DNA of 64,000 bases from assembly GCF_030486595.1 (NCBI RefSeq), contig NZ_JAUJZH010000001.1:124001-188000 (forward strand), in the 5' to 3' direction. The DNA is from Variovorax ginsengisoli (GTDB taxonomy: Bacteria; Pseudomonadota; Gammaproteobacteria; Burkholderiales; Burkholderiaceae_C). The notes beneath the pieces are model-generated. The model saw only the letters and a list, made by a program, of their open reading frames with translations, searched no databases and had not been told where the DNA came from. Positions 29,239 through 37,396 of the stretch are shown here, piece after piece. The position numbers and the translations under genes were made by a program. How positions within the stretch are numbered: position 1 is the first letter of the stretch; each line of letters begins with the position of its first letter.

Positions 29239-29896
29239 CGACGACGAACTGGGGGCGCTGATCCGGCGCGAGGGCACCCGCCACGCGCCGTCCGCGGCGC
29301 TGGCCGACCGCATCCGGGCCGACCTGCGGAGCCGGGAAGCGCCCGCGCCGGGCGCCGGCCGATCGTTCCCGGCCCGCTGGCTGCAGGCCCTGGCCCTGTT
29401 CGGCGCCGGCGCCGCCACGGCCTGGGGCCTGGCGCTGGCGCTGCTCGTGGCGCCGGTAGCGGACGCGACCAGTGACGCGCTCACCGACAGCCATGTGCGC
29501 TCGCTGATGGGCGCGCACCTGGCCGACGTGGCCTCCTCCGACCACCACACCGTCAAGCCCTGGTTCGCCGGCAAGCTGGACTTCTCGCCGCCGGTGGTCG
29601 ACCTGGCGTCCGACGGCCTGCCGCTCACCGGCGGCCGGCTGGACTACGTCGACGGGCATCCGGTGGCCGCGCTGGTCTACCGTTCGGGCCCGCACGTGAT
29701 CAACCTGTTCGTCTGGCCCGCCGCCGACGCCAGGGCCCGCGCACCGCAGTCGCTGGTGAAGCGCGGCTACAACCTGGTGCACTGGACCGAGGCCGGGATG
29801 CAGGCCTGGGCGGTGTCGGACCTCAATGCGGCCGAGCTGCAGGCCTTCGCGGCGCTGGCCCGCGAGCGGATGGCGCAGGGCACCGCGACCCGCTGA
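29225..29896 (+). CDS. Probable anti-sigma factor, membrane-bound
   Basis: The protein has 223 residues. It has a short cytoplasmic N-terminus (DDDELGALIRREGTRHAPSA), one membrane segment at about 48-72 (LQALALFGAGAATAWGLALA) and a periplasmic C-terminal domain. That is the layout of anti-sigma factors that hold an ECF sigma until an envelope signal arrives. No HxxxCxxC zinc motif is present. Overlap with the sigma gene supports the call. The periplasmic part has HTVKPWFAGKLDFSPPVVDL, a stretch seen in predicted transmembrane anti-sigma proteins near copper or oxidative stress genes. A GTG one codon earlier is an alternative start. Confidence 0.82.
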   Translation: MQAVDDDELGALIRREGTRHAPSAALADRIRADLRSREAPAPGAGRSFPARWLQALALFGAGAATAWGLALALLVAPVADATSDALTDSHVRSLMGAHLADVASSDHHTVKPWFAGKLDFSPPVVDLASDGLPLTGGRLDYVDGHPVAALVYRSGPHVINLFVWPAADARARAPQSLVKRGYNLVHWTEAGMQAWAVSDLNAAELQAFAALARERMAQGTATR

Positions 29897-29914
29897 TCAG
29901 ATCGATCAGATCGA

Positions 29915-30607
29915 TCAGATCGCCACCAGCTGGCGCACGCCCTGGGCTTCCATGTCCTTGCCGAGGCCGCGTGCGATCACCTCGCCGCGCTCCATCACGA
30001 GGTAGTCGTCCGCCAGCTCCTGGGCGAAGTCGTAGTACTGCTCGCACAGCACGATCGCCATGTCGCCGCGGTCGGCCAGCATGCGGATCACGCGGCCGAT
30101 GTCCTTGATGATGCTCGGCTGGATGCCTTCGGTGGGCTCGTCGAGGATCAGCAGCTTCGGCTTGGGCGCCAGCGCGCGCGCGATCGCCAGCTGCTGCTGC
30201 TGGCCGCCCGAGAGGTCGCCGCCGCGCCGGTTCAGCATCTGCTTGAGCACCGGGAACAGCTCGTAGAGTTCGGGCGGGATCGGCGTGCCGCCCGACTTGT
30301 AGGCCAGGCCCATGCGCAGGTTCTCCTCGACCGTCAGGCGGGCGAAGATCTCGCGGCCCTGCGGCACGAAGCCCATGCCGGCGCGGGCCCGCTCGTAGGG
30401 CGTCTTCTTCTGGATCGGCGCGCCGTCGAACTCGATGCTGCCGCTCTTGATCGGCACCAGGCCCATCAGCGACTTGAGCAGCGTGGTCTTGCCGACGCCG
30501 TTGCGGCCCAGCAGCACCGTGACCTTGCCGAGCCGGGCTTCGAAACTGACGTCGCGCAGGATGTGCGAGCCGCCGTAGTACTGGTGGATGTTCTTGACGC
30601 TGAGCAT
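29915..30607 (-). CDS. urtE: Urea ABC transporter ATP-binding protein UrtE
   Basis: The protein has 230 residues. Walker A is GRNGVGKTTL, the signature LSGGQQQQLAIAR, and Walker B LLILDEPTEGIQPS. The start MLSVKNIHQYYGGSHILRDV is typical of UrtE. With UrtD it energises import of urea through UrtB and UrtC. It is the last gene of the urt operon, 19 bases after urtD. Only 18 bases separate its stop from the convergent anti-sigma gene, a stretch made of repeated GATCAGATC. Confidence 0.96.
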   Translation of the reverse strand: MLSVKNIHQYYGGSHILRDVSFEARLGKVTVLLGRNGVGKTTLLKSLMGLVPIKSGSIEFDGAPIQKKTPYERARAGMGFVPQGREIFARLTVEENLRMGLAYKSGGTPIPPELYELFPVLKQMLNRRGGDLSGGQQQQLAIARALAPKPKLLILDEPTEGIQPSIIKDIGRVIRMLADRGDMAIVLCEQYYDFAQELADDYLVMERGEVIARGLGKDMEAQGVRQLVAI

Positions 30608-30626
30608 GGTCTTCTTTCCTTCCTGG

Positions 30627-31502
30627 TCAGCGGCCGAGGTAGACCTCGATCACCCGCTCGTCCGCCTGCACTTCGTCCAACGTGCCCTGCGCCAGCACCG
30701 CGCCGTCGCACAGCACGGTGACGATCTCCGAGATGGTCCGGATGAAGCTCATGTCGTGCTCCACCACCATCAGCGAGTGCTTGCCCTTCAAGCTCAGGAA
30801 CAGCTCGGCCGTGCGGGCCGTCTCCTCGTCGGTCATGCCCGCCACCGGCTCGTCGAGCAGCAGCAGCTTCGGGTCCTGCATCAGCAGCATGCCGATCTCC
30901 AACCACTGCTTCTGGCCGTGGCTCAGGTTGCCGGCCAGGCGCAGCACGCTGTCTTCGAGGTGGATCGTGTGCAGCACCTCGGCCAGCCGGTCGGCCTGCG
31001 CCGAGTCGAGCCTGAACATCATCGAGGCCTTGACGCCCTTGTCGGTCTTGAGCGCCAGCTCGAGGTTCTCGAACACCGTCAGGTGCTCGAACACGGTCGG
31101 CTTCTGGAACTTGCGGCCGATGCCGAGCTGCGCGATCTCGGCCTCCTTGTGGCGCAGCAGGTCGATGGTGCTGCCGAAGAACACAGTGCCCTCGTCGGGC
31201 CGCGTCTTGCCGGTGATGATGTCCATCATCGTGGTCTTGCCCGCTCCGTTGGGGCCGATGATGCAGCGCAGCTCGCCGGGCGCGATGTCGAGCGACAGCT
31301 TGTTGATCGCCTTGAAGCCGTCGAAGCTCACGCTGACGTCTTCCAGGTAGAGGATGCGGCCATGCGTGACATCGACCTCGCCGGTCGCATGCCGACCGTA
31401 GCCCGCCGCGCGGCCGCCGGATTCGGTCTGCAGCGCCTGGTCGATGTGGTGGGCATGCCGCGCCACGCGCTCGGCGCCGGCTTCCATCAGGTCGGGGGTC
31501 AT
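30627..31502 (-). CDS. urtD: Urea ABC transporter ATP-binding protein UrtD
   Basis: The protein has 291 residues. It has an N-terminal extension of about 50 residues rich in His, Glu and Gly, then a branched-chain-amino-acid-type ATPase with GPNGAGKTTMMDIITGK, LSHGQKQWLEIGM and LLLLDEPVAGMTDEE. The unusual SHGQKQ signature is characteristic of UrtD. The ATG overlaps the urtC stop (ATGA). The assignment rests on operon order urtABCDE as well as sequence. Confidence 0.95.
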   Translation of the reverse strand: MTPDLMEAGAERVARHAHHIDQALQTESGGRAAGYGRHATGEVDVTHGRILYLEDVSVSFDGFKAINKLSLDIAPGELRCIIGPNGAGKTTMMDIITGKTRPDEGTVFFGSTIDLLRHKEAEIAQLGIGRKFQKPTVFEHLTVFENLELALKTDKGVKASMMFRLDSAQADRLAEVLHTIHLEDSVLRLAGNLSHGQKQWLEIGMLLMQDPKLLLLDEPVAGMTDEETARTAELFLSLKGKHSLMVVEHDMSFIRTISEIVTVLCDGAVLAQGTLDEVQADERVIEVYLGR

Positions 31503-32731
31503 GCGCGGGCTCCCTTCGGTTCGACGCCAGCCAGGGGCGGCGGGGTCGGCGCCACGGCCGCCGGCTCGACGCCTTGCTCCACCGCCATCGATCGCCGGGC
31601 CTCGCGCCGGCCTTCGCTCGGCGCCTTGGCCCGGGCCATCCACTTCCTGACCAGGCCGACGATGCCGTCGGGCAGGAACAGGGTGACGGCGATGAACAGC
31701 GCACCGAGGAAATAGAGCCAGTATTCGGGATAGGCCACCGTGAGCCAGCTCTTCGCGCCGTTGACGATGAAGGCGCCGATGATCGGTCCGATCAAGGTCG
31801 CCCGGCCACCGACCGCGGCCCAGATCGCGATCTCGATCGAGTTGGCCGCGCTCATCTCGCCCGGGTTGATGATGCCGACCTGCGGCACGTACAAGGCACC
31901 GGCCACGCCGCACATGATGGCCGAGATGACCCAGATCGTGAGCTTGTAGCCGAGCGGGTTGTAGCCCGAGAACATGACCCGCGTCTCGGCGTCGCGGATG
32001 GCCTGCAGCACGCGGCCGAACTTGCTGCCGATCAGCCACTTCGAGAACAGGAAGAAGCCCAGCAGCGTCAGGCCGGTCAGCGCGAACAGCGTCATGCGCA
32101 TCTCTTGCGTCTGGATCGGAATGCCCAGGATGCGCTTGAAGTCGGTGAAGCCGTTGTTGCCGCCGAAGCCGGTCTCGTTGCGGAAGAACAGCAGCATCGC
32201 GGCGAAGGTCATGGCCTGCGTGATGATCGAGAAATACACGCCCTTGATGCGCGAGCGGAAGGCGAAGAAGCCGAACACGAAGGCGATCAGGCCCGGCACC
32301 GCGACGATCAGCACCAGGGTGGCGACGAAGCTGTCGCTGAAGGTCCAGTGCCAGGGCAGCGTCTTCCAGTCGAGGAAGACCATGAAGTCCGGCAGGTCGC
32401 TCTTGTAGTTGCCGTCGCGGCCGATCTGGCGCATCAGGTACATGCCCATCATGTAGCCGCCAAGCGCGAAGAACATGCCGTGGCCGAGCGACAGGATGCC
32501 GGTGTAGCCCCAGATCAGGTCCATCGCCAGCGCGCAGATGGCGTAGCACATGATCTTGCCGACCAGCGCCACCGCGTAGTCGCTCATGTGCAGCGCGCTG
32601 CCGGCGGGCACCATGATGTTGAGCACCGGCGCCAGCGCGCAGACCGCGATCAGCGCGACGAAGAAGACGGTCCAGCCCTTGCCGCTCAACAGCGGCCCCT
32701 TCGAAGGTAGTACTGCTGCTGAATTGCTCAT
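31499..32731 (-). CDS. urtC: Urea ABC transporter permease UrtC
   Basis: The LivM-type inner-membrane permease has 410 residues and about ten membrane segments. Conserved parts include MDLIWGYTGILSLGHGMFFALGGYMMGMYL and the loop IRDAETRVMFSGYNPLGYKL. A C-terminal tail of about 50 residues after the last helix is rich in Ala, Pro and Arg and is probably cytoplasmic. The start overlaps the urtB stop and the stop overlaps the urtD start, both as ATGA. It forms the channel with UrtB. Confidence 0.95.
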   Translation of the reverse strand: MSNSAAVLPSKGPLLSGKGWTVFFVALIAVCALAPVLNIMVPAGSALHMSDYAVALVGKIMCYAICALAMDLIWGYTGILSLGHGMFFALGGYMMGMYLMRQIGRDGNYKSDLPDFMVFLDWKTLPWHWTFSDSFVATLVLIVAVPGLIAFVFGFFAFRSRIKGVYFSIITQAMTFAAMLLFFRNETGFGGNNGFTDFKRILGIPIQTQEMRMTLFALTGLTLLGFFLFSKWLIGSKFGRVLQAIRDAETRVMFSGYNPLGYKLTIWVISAIMCGVAGALYVPQVGIINPGEMSAANSIEIAIWAAVGGRATLIGPIIGAFIVNGAKSWLTVAYPEYWLYFLGALFIAVTLFLPDGIVGLVRKWMARAKAPSEGRREARRSMAVEQGVEPAAVAPTPPPLAGVEPKGARA

Positions 32732-34311
32732 GCCTCTGCGCTCCGGCCTTTCATTGCGAAGATGCCTTGCGGACGCTTCTGGATGAAGATGATGATGAAG
32801 ACCAGCACCGCGATCTTCGCGAGCACCGCGCCGGCCCAGCCTTCGATGAACTTGTTCAGGATGCCCAGGCCCATCGCGGCGTAGACCGTGCCCGCGAGCT
32901 GGCCGACGCCGCCCATCACGACCACCATGAAGGAGTCGACGATGTAGCTCTGGCCGAGGTCGGGCCCGACATTGCCGATCTGCGACAGGGCGCAGCCCGC
33001 CAGCCCGGCGATGCCCGAGCCGAGTGCGAAGGCGTAGGTGTCGATGCGTGCCGTGTTGACGCCCATGCAGGAGGCGATCGGCCGGTTCTGCGTGACGCCG
33101 CGCACGAACAGGCCGAGCCGCGTGCGGCCGATCAGCCAGCCCATCGCCAGCAGCACCAGGCCGGCGAAGATGATGATGCAGATGCGGTTCCAGGGCAGCA
33201 CGACGTTGCTCAGCATCGTCAGGCCGCCGCTCATCCAGGACGGGTTCTCGACGCCGACGTTCTGGGCGCCGAAGAGCGAGCGCACCAGCTGCTGCAGCAT
33301 CAGCGAGATGCCCCAGGTGGCCAGCAGCGTCTCGAGCGGCCGGCCGTACAGGAAGCGGATCACGCCCCGCTCGAGCACCGCGCCGACCAGCGCCGAGGCC
33401 AGGAAGGCCACCGGGATCGCCGCCACCAGGTACCAGCCGAAGGCCGACTCGGGAAAGTAGCGCTGGAAGATGCCCTGCATCACGTAGGTGGCGTAGGCGC
33501 CGATCATCATCAGCTCGCCGTGCGCCATGTTGATCACGCCCATCAGGCCGTAGGTGATCGCCAGGCCGAGCGCCGCCAGCAGCAGCACCGAGCCGAGGCT
33601 GATGCCGCTGAAGATCGCGTTGATGCGGTCGCCCCACACCAGCGAGCCGTCGATGCTGCGGATCGAGGCCGCGATGGCGGCCTTGACGTCGGCCTCGGTT
33701 TCGTCGGCCAGGCGCTGGTTCAGCAGCAGCTTGGTCTCGGGGCTGCGGCTGGCGCCGAGGTCGCTGGCGGCGGCCAGGCGCTTGTCCTTGTCGGTGCTGC
33801 TGAGCATGCTGGCGGCGCGCACCAGTTCGAGCTGCGCCTTGATCTTCGGGTTGGCCTCGGCGGCCAGCGCCTTCTCGACCAGCGGCAGGCGCGATTCGTC
33901 GGGCTCCTTGAAGAGCGCCTGGGCGGCCTCGGCGCGCACCGCGTCGTCCTTGCTGGTGAGCTTGAGGGCGGCCTGCGCGGCATCCAGCGCGCCGCGCATC
34001 ATGTTGTTGTTGACCACGTCCTCGGCGTCGTCGGGCAGTTTCTGCTCGGCGCCGGTGACCGGGTCGAAGGCCTTGTCGTCCTTGATGACGAACACCTTGT
34101 CGGCCGTGAACTTGACCGCATCGTCCGACATCGCCTGGATGAAGGCCGCGGTCTTATCGTCGGCGGTGGCGACCGCCTTGTTAAGCGCCGCGATGCGGGC
34201 TTCGGATTCGCCCGAGGCGATGGCCTTGGCCTCGTCGGCGGTCAGCGCGTGCGCCACGCCGGTGACCAGCAGGCAGGCGGCGAGAGCGGATGAAAGAAGA
34301 GTCCGGAGCAT
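32728..34311 (-). CDS. urtB: Urea ABC transporter permease UrtB
   Basis: The protein has 527 residues, longer than LivH because of an exported N-terminal section of about 220 residues after a signal-like start (LLSSALAACLLVTGVAHA). That section has helical repeats rich in Ala, Asp and Lys, a feature of proteobacterial UrtB. The permease part shows GLAITYGLMGVINMAHGELMMIGAYATYV and the loop GVTQNRPIASCMGVNT. It is the LivH-type half of the urea channel. It lies 85 bases after urtA with a hairpin between. Confidence 0.95.
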   Translation of the reverse strand: MLRTLLSSALAACLLVTGVAHALTADEAKAIASGESEARIAALNKAVATADDKTAAFIQAMSDDAVKFTADKVFVIKDDKAFDPVTGAEQKLPDDAEDVVNNNMMRGALDAAQAALKLTSKDDAVRAEAAQALFKEPDESRLPLVEKALAAEANPKIKAQLELVRAASMLSSTDKDKRLAAASDLGASRSPETKLLLNQRLADETEADVKAAIAASIRSIDGSLVWGDRINAIFSGISLGSVLLLAALGLAITYGLMGVINMAHGELMMIGAYATYVMQGIFQRYFPESAFGWYLVAAIPVAFLASALVGAVLERGVIRFLYGRPLETLLATWGISLMLQQLVRSLFGAQNVGVENPSWMSGGLTMLSNVVLPWNRICIIIFAGLVLLAMGWLIGRTRLGLFVRGVTQNRPIASCMGVNTARIDTYAFALGSGIAGLAGCALSQIGNVGPDLGQSYIVDSFMVVVMGGVGQLAGTVYAAMGLGILNKFIEGWAGAVLAKIAVLVFIIIFIQKRPQGIFAMKGRSAEA

Positions 34312-34360
34312 AGGCGGGCCGGTGAGGAAGAACGAAAGGGCGAAGACAGGCTCCGCAATG

Positions 34361-34386
34361 AAGCGGCGCGCCGTGGCGCGCCGCTT
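34361..34386 (-). terminator. Intercistronic hairpin between urtA and urtB
   Basis: A 12-bp stem (34361-34372 with 34375-34386) with a two-base turn lies just after the urtA stop. No T-run follows on the minus strand, so it is more likely to stabilise urtA mRNA or thin out transcription into urtBCDE than to stop it completely. This fits the need for more binding protein than channel. Confidence 0.6.
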
Positions 34387-34396
34387 TCAGGTCAAC

Positions 34397-35665
34397 TTAC
34401 ATCGACTTGCCGGACGGGTAATCGGGCTTCTTGTCGTTGCCTTCGATGAAGGGGCTCCACGGCTTGGCGCGCACCGGGCCCGGCGTCTTCCACACCACGT
34501 TGAACTGGCCGTCGGCCTTGATCTCGCCGATGAACACGCTCTTGTGCAGGTGGTGGTTCTTCTCGTCCATCTTCGAGACGATGCCCGAGGGTGCGTTGAA
34601 GGTCTGGCCGGCCATCGCAGCGATCACCTTGTCGGTGTCGGTGCTCTTGGCCTTCTCGACCGCCTGCTTCCACATGTGGATGCCGATCCAGGTGGCTTCC
34701 ATCGGGTCGTTGGTCAGCGGCTTGTCCTTGTGGCCCGGGATGTTCTTGGCCTTGGCATAGTCGCTCCACTGCTTGATGAAGGCCGTGTTGGTCGGGTTCT
34801 TCAGGCTCATGAAGTAGTTCCAGGCGGCCAGGTGACCGACCAGCGGCTTGGTGTCGACGCCGCGCAGTTCTTCCTCACCGACCGAGAAGGCCACCACCGG
34901 CACGTCCTTGGCCTTCAGGCCGGCGTTGCCGAGTTCCTTGTAGAAGGGCACGTTGGAGTCGCCGTTGATGGTCGACACCACGGCCGTCTTGCCGCCGGCC
35001 GAGAACTTCTTGATGTCGGCGACGATGGTCTGGTAGTCGCTGTGGCCGAAGGGCGTGTACTTCTCGTCGATGTCGCTTTCCTTCACGCCCTTGCTCTTGA
35101 GGTAGGCGCGCAGGATCTTGTTGGTGGTGCGCGGATAGACGTAGTCGGTGCCCAGCAGCACCCAGCGCTTGGCGCCGCCGCCTTCCTTGCTCATCAGGTA
35201 GTCGACCGCGGGGATCGCCTGCTGGTTGGGTGCGGCGCCGGTGTAGAACACGTTCTTGCTGAGCTCTTCGCCTTCGTACTGCACGGGGTAGAACAACAGG
35301 CCGTTCATTTCTTCCAGCACCGGCAGCACCGACTTGCGCGAGACCGAGGTCCAGCAGCCGAAGATCACCGACACCTTGTCCTGGCCCAGCAGCTGCTTGG
35401 TCTTTTCAGCGAACAGCGGCCAGTTGGAGGCCGGGTCGACCACCACGGGCTCGAGCTTCTTGCCCAGCACGCCGCCCTTGGCGTTGATGTCGTCGATGGC
35501 CATCAGCACCGTGTCCTTCAGCACGGTCTCGGAGATCGCCATCGTGCCCGACAGCGAATGCAGGATGCCGACCTTGATGGTGTCCTGCGCGAAGGCAGGC
35601 ACGGCGGACAGGCTCGCGAGAGCGACGGCGGCAGTCATCGCCTTGAGTGTGAATCGACGTTGCAT
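34397..35665 (-). CDS. urtA: Urea ABC transporter substrate-binding protein UrtA
   Basis: The 422-residue periplasmic protein has a signal peptide ending AVPAFA|QDT. Typical UrtA stretches are TIKVGILHSLSGTMAISET, GCWTSVSRKSVLPV and LLFYPVQYEGEE. It binds urea (or short amides) and feeds UrtBCDE. I chose the ATG at 35665, preceded by AGGAGAAGG, because it gives a clean signal peptide. It is the first gene of the operon. Urea import normally serves urease; only ureD of the urease genes is in the window. Confidence 0.96.
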   Translation of the reverse strand: MQRRFTLKAMTAAVALASLSAVPAFAQDTIKVGILHSLSGTMAISETVLKDTVLMAIDDINAKGGVLGKKLEPVVVDPASNWPLFAEKTKQLLGQDKVSVIFGCWTSVSRKSVLPVLEEMNGLLFYPVQYEGEELSKNVFYTGAAPNQQAIPAVDYLMSKEGGGAKRWVLLGTDYVYPRTTNKILRAYLKSKGVKESDIDEKYTPFGHSDYQTIVADIKKFSAGGKTAVVSTINGDSNVPFYKELGNAGLKAKDVPVVAFSVGEEELRGVDTKPLVGHLAAWNYFMSLKNPTNTAFIKQWSDYAKAKNIPGHKDKPLTNDPMEATWIGIHMWKQAVEKAKSTDTDKVIAAMAGQTFNAPSGIVSKMDEKNHHLHKSVFIGEIKADGQFNVVWKTPGPVRAKPWSPFIEGNDKKPDYPSGKSM

Positions 35666-35734
35666 GGTGAGGACCTTCTCCTGGTTTGGTTGGAACGATG
35701 GAGAGAGTCTGCGCACCGGTGGCCGGGGCGGAAA

Positions 35735-35750
35735 TACGCCGGGTGGCGTA
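35735..35750. promoter_or_regulatory. Inverted repeat upstream of urtA
   Basis: TACGCC and GGCGTA, separated by four bases, form a perfect 6-bp inverted repeat 70 bases before the urtA start. A nitrogen-related regulator site is possible. I could not find a convincing sigma-54 promoter (TGGCAC-N5-TTGC) in the region. Confidence 0.35.
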
Positions 35751-35756
35751 CAGATT

Positions 35757-35930
35757 GGCTCGCCCCCAGGTTGCCCCGCACTTCGTGTCGGGGCGCCCAC
35801 CCCCTACCGGGGGCAACACCTGCGGCCTGGCGAAGCCAGTTCCGCGGTGTTTCACCAACGAGCCTGGCTGCGCCGGCCGGGGCCGCTCGGCTCCGACAGA
35901 AGTCAGCCGCACTGTCGGTCCCGCTCGTCG
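35757..35930. repeat. Intergenic repeat element with several short hairpins
   Basis: This non-coding stretch between urtA and the toxin remnant contains GCCCCG (35773-35778) paired with CGGGGC (35789-35794), then CCCCC (35800-35804) paired with GGGGG (35809-35813), then GCGGCCTGGC. The order CACT-CGTGT, C-run, G-run, CA, GCGGCCT resembles each 84-bp unit at 45844-46179, so both probably belong to one dispersed family. It ends where homology to a toxin gene begins. Confidence 0.6.
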
Positions 35931-35933
35931 GGG

Positions 35934-36107
35934 GATGAACTTCGCGGAGTCGACCATGTAGCCATGCGGCTACAATTCTTCGGCCCGGGCTGGCGAATGT
36001 ACTACGTGGAGCGCTCGGGCGCGATCATCGTCATGCTCGGTGGCGGCGACAAATCCAACCAAGCCGCCGACATCAGAAAGGCCATCAAGTTGGCGAAGGA
36101 ATTGTGA
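35934..36107 (+). pseudogene. 3' remnant of a RelE/HigB-like toxin gene
   Basis: The frame reads from about DELRGVDHVAMRL to the stop and contains the family core FFGPGWRMYYVERSG, then VMLGGGDKSNQAADIRKAIK. This matches the C-terminal half of addiction-module killer proteins, usually about 95-100 residues; here at most 58 remain. Upstream the same frame runs into the intergenic repeat element, with nothing toxin-like. An ATG at 35964 could still start a 47-residue peptide. The stop overlaps the antitoxin start by one base, the usual operon layout. I infer that the 5' half was lost when the element arrived or recombined. Confidence 0.7.
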
Positions 36108-36397
36108 TGAGCAAGATCAAGACGAGGCCATTTGACATGGCGAACTACCTCACGACGGACGAAGACGTGAAGGAGTATCTGAGCCAGGTGCTGGAGGACG
36201 GCGACCCGGCCGAGTTGGCTGGCGCTCTGGGGCACATCGCGCGTGCACGCGGCATGGCCAAACTGGCCGCCGACACCGGCCTTTCCCGAGAAAGCCTCTA
36301 CAAGAGCTTGTCCGGGGAGCGCGCGCCCAACTCGGACACCCTGTTCAAGGTCATGCGGGCGCTCGGGTTCACTTTGACGCTGGGTCAGCGGCGGTGA
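36107..36397 (+). CDS. Addiction-module antitoxin, HTH type (HigA-like)
   Basis: The protein has 96 residues. An N-terminal section (RPFDMANYLTTDEDVKEYL) precedes a Cro/cI-type helix-turn-helix with LAADTGLSRESLYKSLSGER and LFKVMRALGFTL. This is the antidote partner of phage-Gp49/RelE-like toxins, which it binds while repressing its own operon. It is full length although the toxin gene upstream is truncated, so it is an orphan that may still bind its old operator or neutralise related toxins. An in-frame GTG one codon earlier is possible. Confidence 0.85.
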   Translation: MSKIKTRPFDMANYLTTDEDVKEYLSQVLEDGDPAELAGALGHIARARGMAKLAADTGLSRESLYKSLSGERAPNSDTLFKVMRALGFTLTLGQRR

Positions 36398-36524
36398 TTT
36401 GCCTCTACGAGCCTCTACGAGTTTGCGGCTGGGGAAATCCGCCACATGTGACTCGGCACACTTCGGTGCGCAAACCACGATAGCGGAGACGAGCCTGCCT
36501 TCGCCTATGGAGCGACCACCATGC

Positions 36525-37373
36525 CTAGAAAAACCCGCGCGCGTAATTGATCGGCGCGTGGTCCGCCAGCTCGCGCAGCAGCACCGACCCCGGCCGCCAG
36601 GCGTGTTCGGCCGCGTAGCGGGCGCGGCCCTGGAGCCGGTCGGCCTCGATCTCGGACGGGCTCGGGTCGTCCACGCAGACGCCGTCGAGGCAGCGGATGT
36701 AGCGCACGGCCCCGGCGTGGGCATAGAAGGACAGCGCCGGCGGCAGTTGCGTGACGACGTCGCAGCCGTCGACGATGCGCATCACGTGCAGCTCGGCCAG
36801 CGCCGCGACGAAATCCGCATCGCCGACCCGCGGCGAGCCGAGCGTCACGGTCAGGGCCGGCTGCAGCACGGTGGCGGCCAGGGTGGCGAGCGCCGCGCCC
36901 AGGCTGTGGCCGGCCAGGATCAACCGGCTGTGCTGCCGCGCCTCGCCGCCCAGCCAGTCGCGCATCTGCGGCAAGACCGACCGCGCGGCCTTGGCGAATC
37001 CGGCATGCACACGGCCGCCGCTTTCGCTCCATTCGGTCTGCTGGGCCTGCAGGTTGGTCGCCAGGTGACGGATCTCGTCGGGCTGCGTGCCGCGGAACGC
37101 GATCAGTGCGGTGCCGTCGCCCCCGTTCGAGGTGCCGAAGGCGCAGGTGGCGTGGTCCCTGAAAAACCTCGGCGCACCGAAGCCGGCGCTTCCCAGCGCC
37201 TCGGCAAGCCGCAGCCGCTCGGCTTCCGACTCCTCGGCGCGGTAATAGGCCAGCCGCGCCGCCTCGACCGCCCACTGAACGGGCGTGTGGGCGCGCCCGG
37301 CCTCGAACAGCGTCGGGTGCCGCTCGGGCGTGTAGAGCGCGCTCCGGCTGGCGTCGTAGGCAATGGTGGGCAT
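36525..37373 (-). CDS. Lipase family protein (class 3 type alpha/beta hydrolase)
   Basis: The protein has 282 residues. The nucleophile elbow is LILAGHSLGAALATLAATVL; ALIAFRGTQPDEI is the class 3 lipase strand and oxyanion region. An Asp in VTLGSPRVGDADF and a His near the C-terminus (ADHAPINYARGFF) complete the likely triad. No signal peptide is obvious, so a cytoplasmic or non-classically exported esterase or lipase is likely. I chose the ATG at 37373. The next esterase gene lies 23 bases upstream, so the two may be co-transcribed. The 127 bases between the antitoxin stop (36397) and this stop hold only a short CCTCTACGAG direct repeat. Confidence 0.87.
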   Translation of the reverse strand: MPTIAYDASRSALYTPERHPTLFEAGRAHTPVQWAVEAARLAYYRAEESEAERLRLAEALGSAGFGAPRFFRDHATCAFGTSNGGDGTALIAFRGTQPDEIRHLATNLQAQQTEWSESGGRVHAGFAKAARSVLPQMRDWLGGEARQHSRLILAGHSLGAALATLAATVLQPALTVTLGSPRVGDADFVAALAELHVMRIVDGCDVVTQLPPALSFYAHAGAVRYIRCLDGVCVDDPSPSEIEADRLQGRARYAAEHAWRPGSVLLRELADHAPINYARGFF

Positions 37374-37396
37374 CGGCGGTTTCCGGCAGGTCGACG

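Noticed and set aside
29897..29920. GATCAGATC short repeat as a regulatory array
   Set aside because: The three copies sit between two convergent stop codons and partly code the urtE end. A chance or slippage origin is simpler.
35666..35760. Sigma-54 promoter for urtA
   Set aside because: No TGGCAC-N5-TTGC match could be found on the minus strand upstream of the gene.
35686..35961. A 91-residue plus-strand open frame upstream of the toxin remnant
   Set aside because: It translates the repeat element and shows no domain; homology to a toxin appears only in another frame after 35934.
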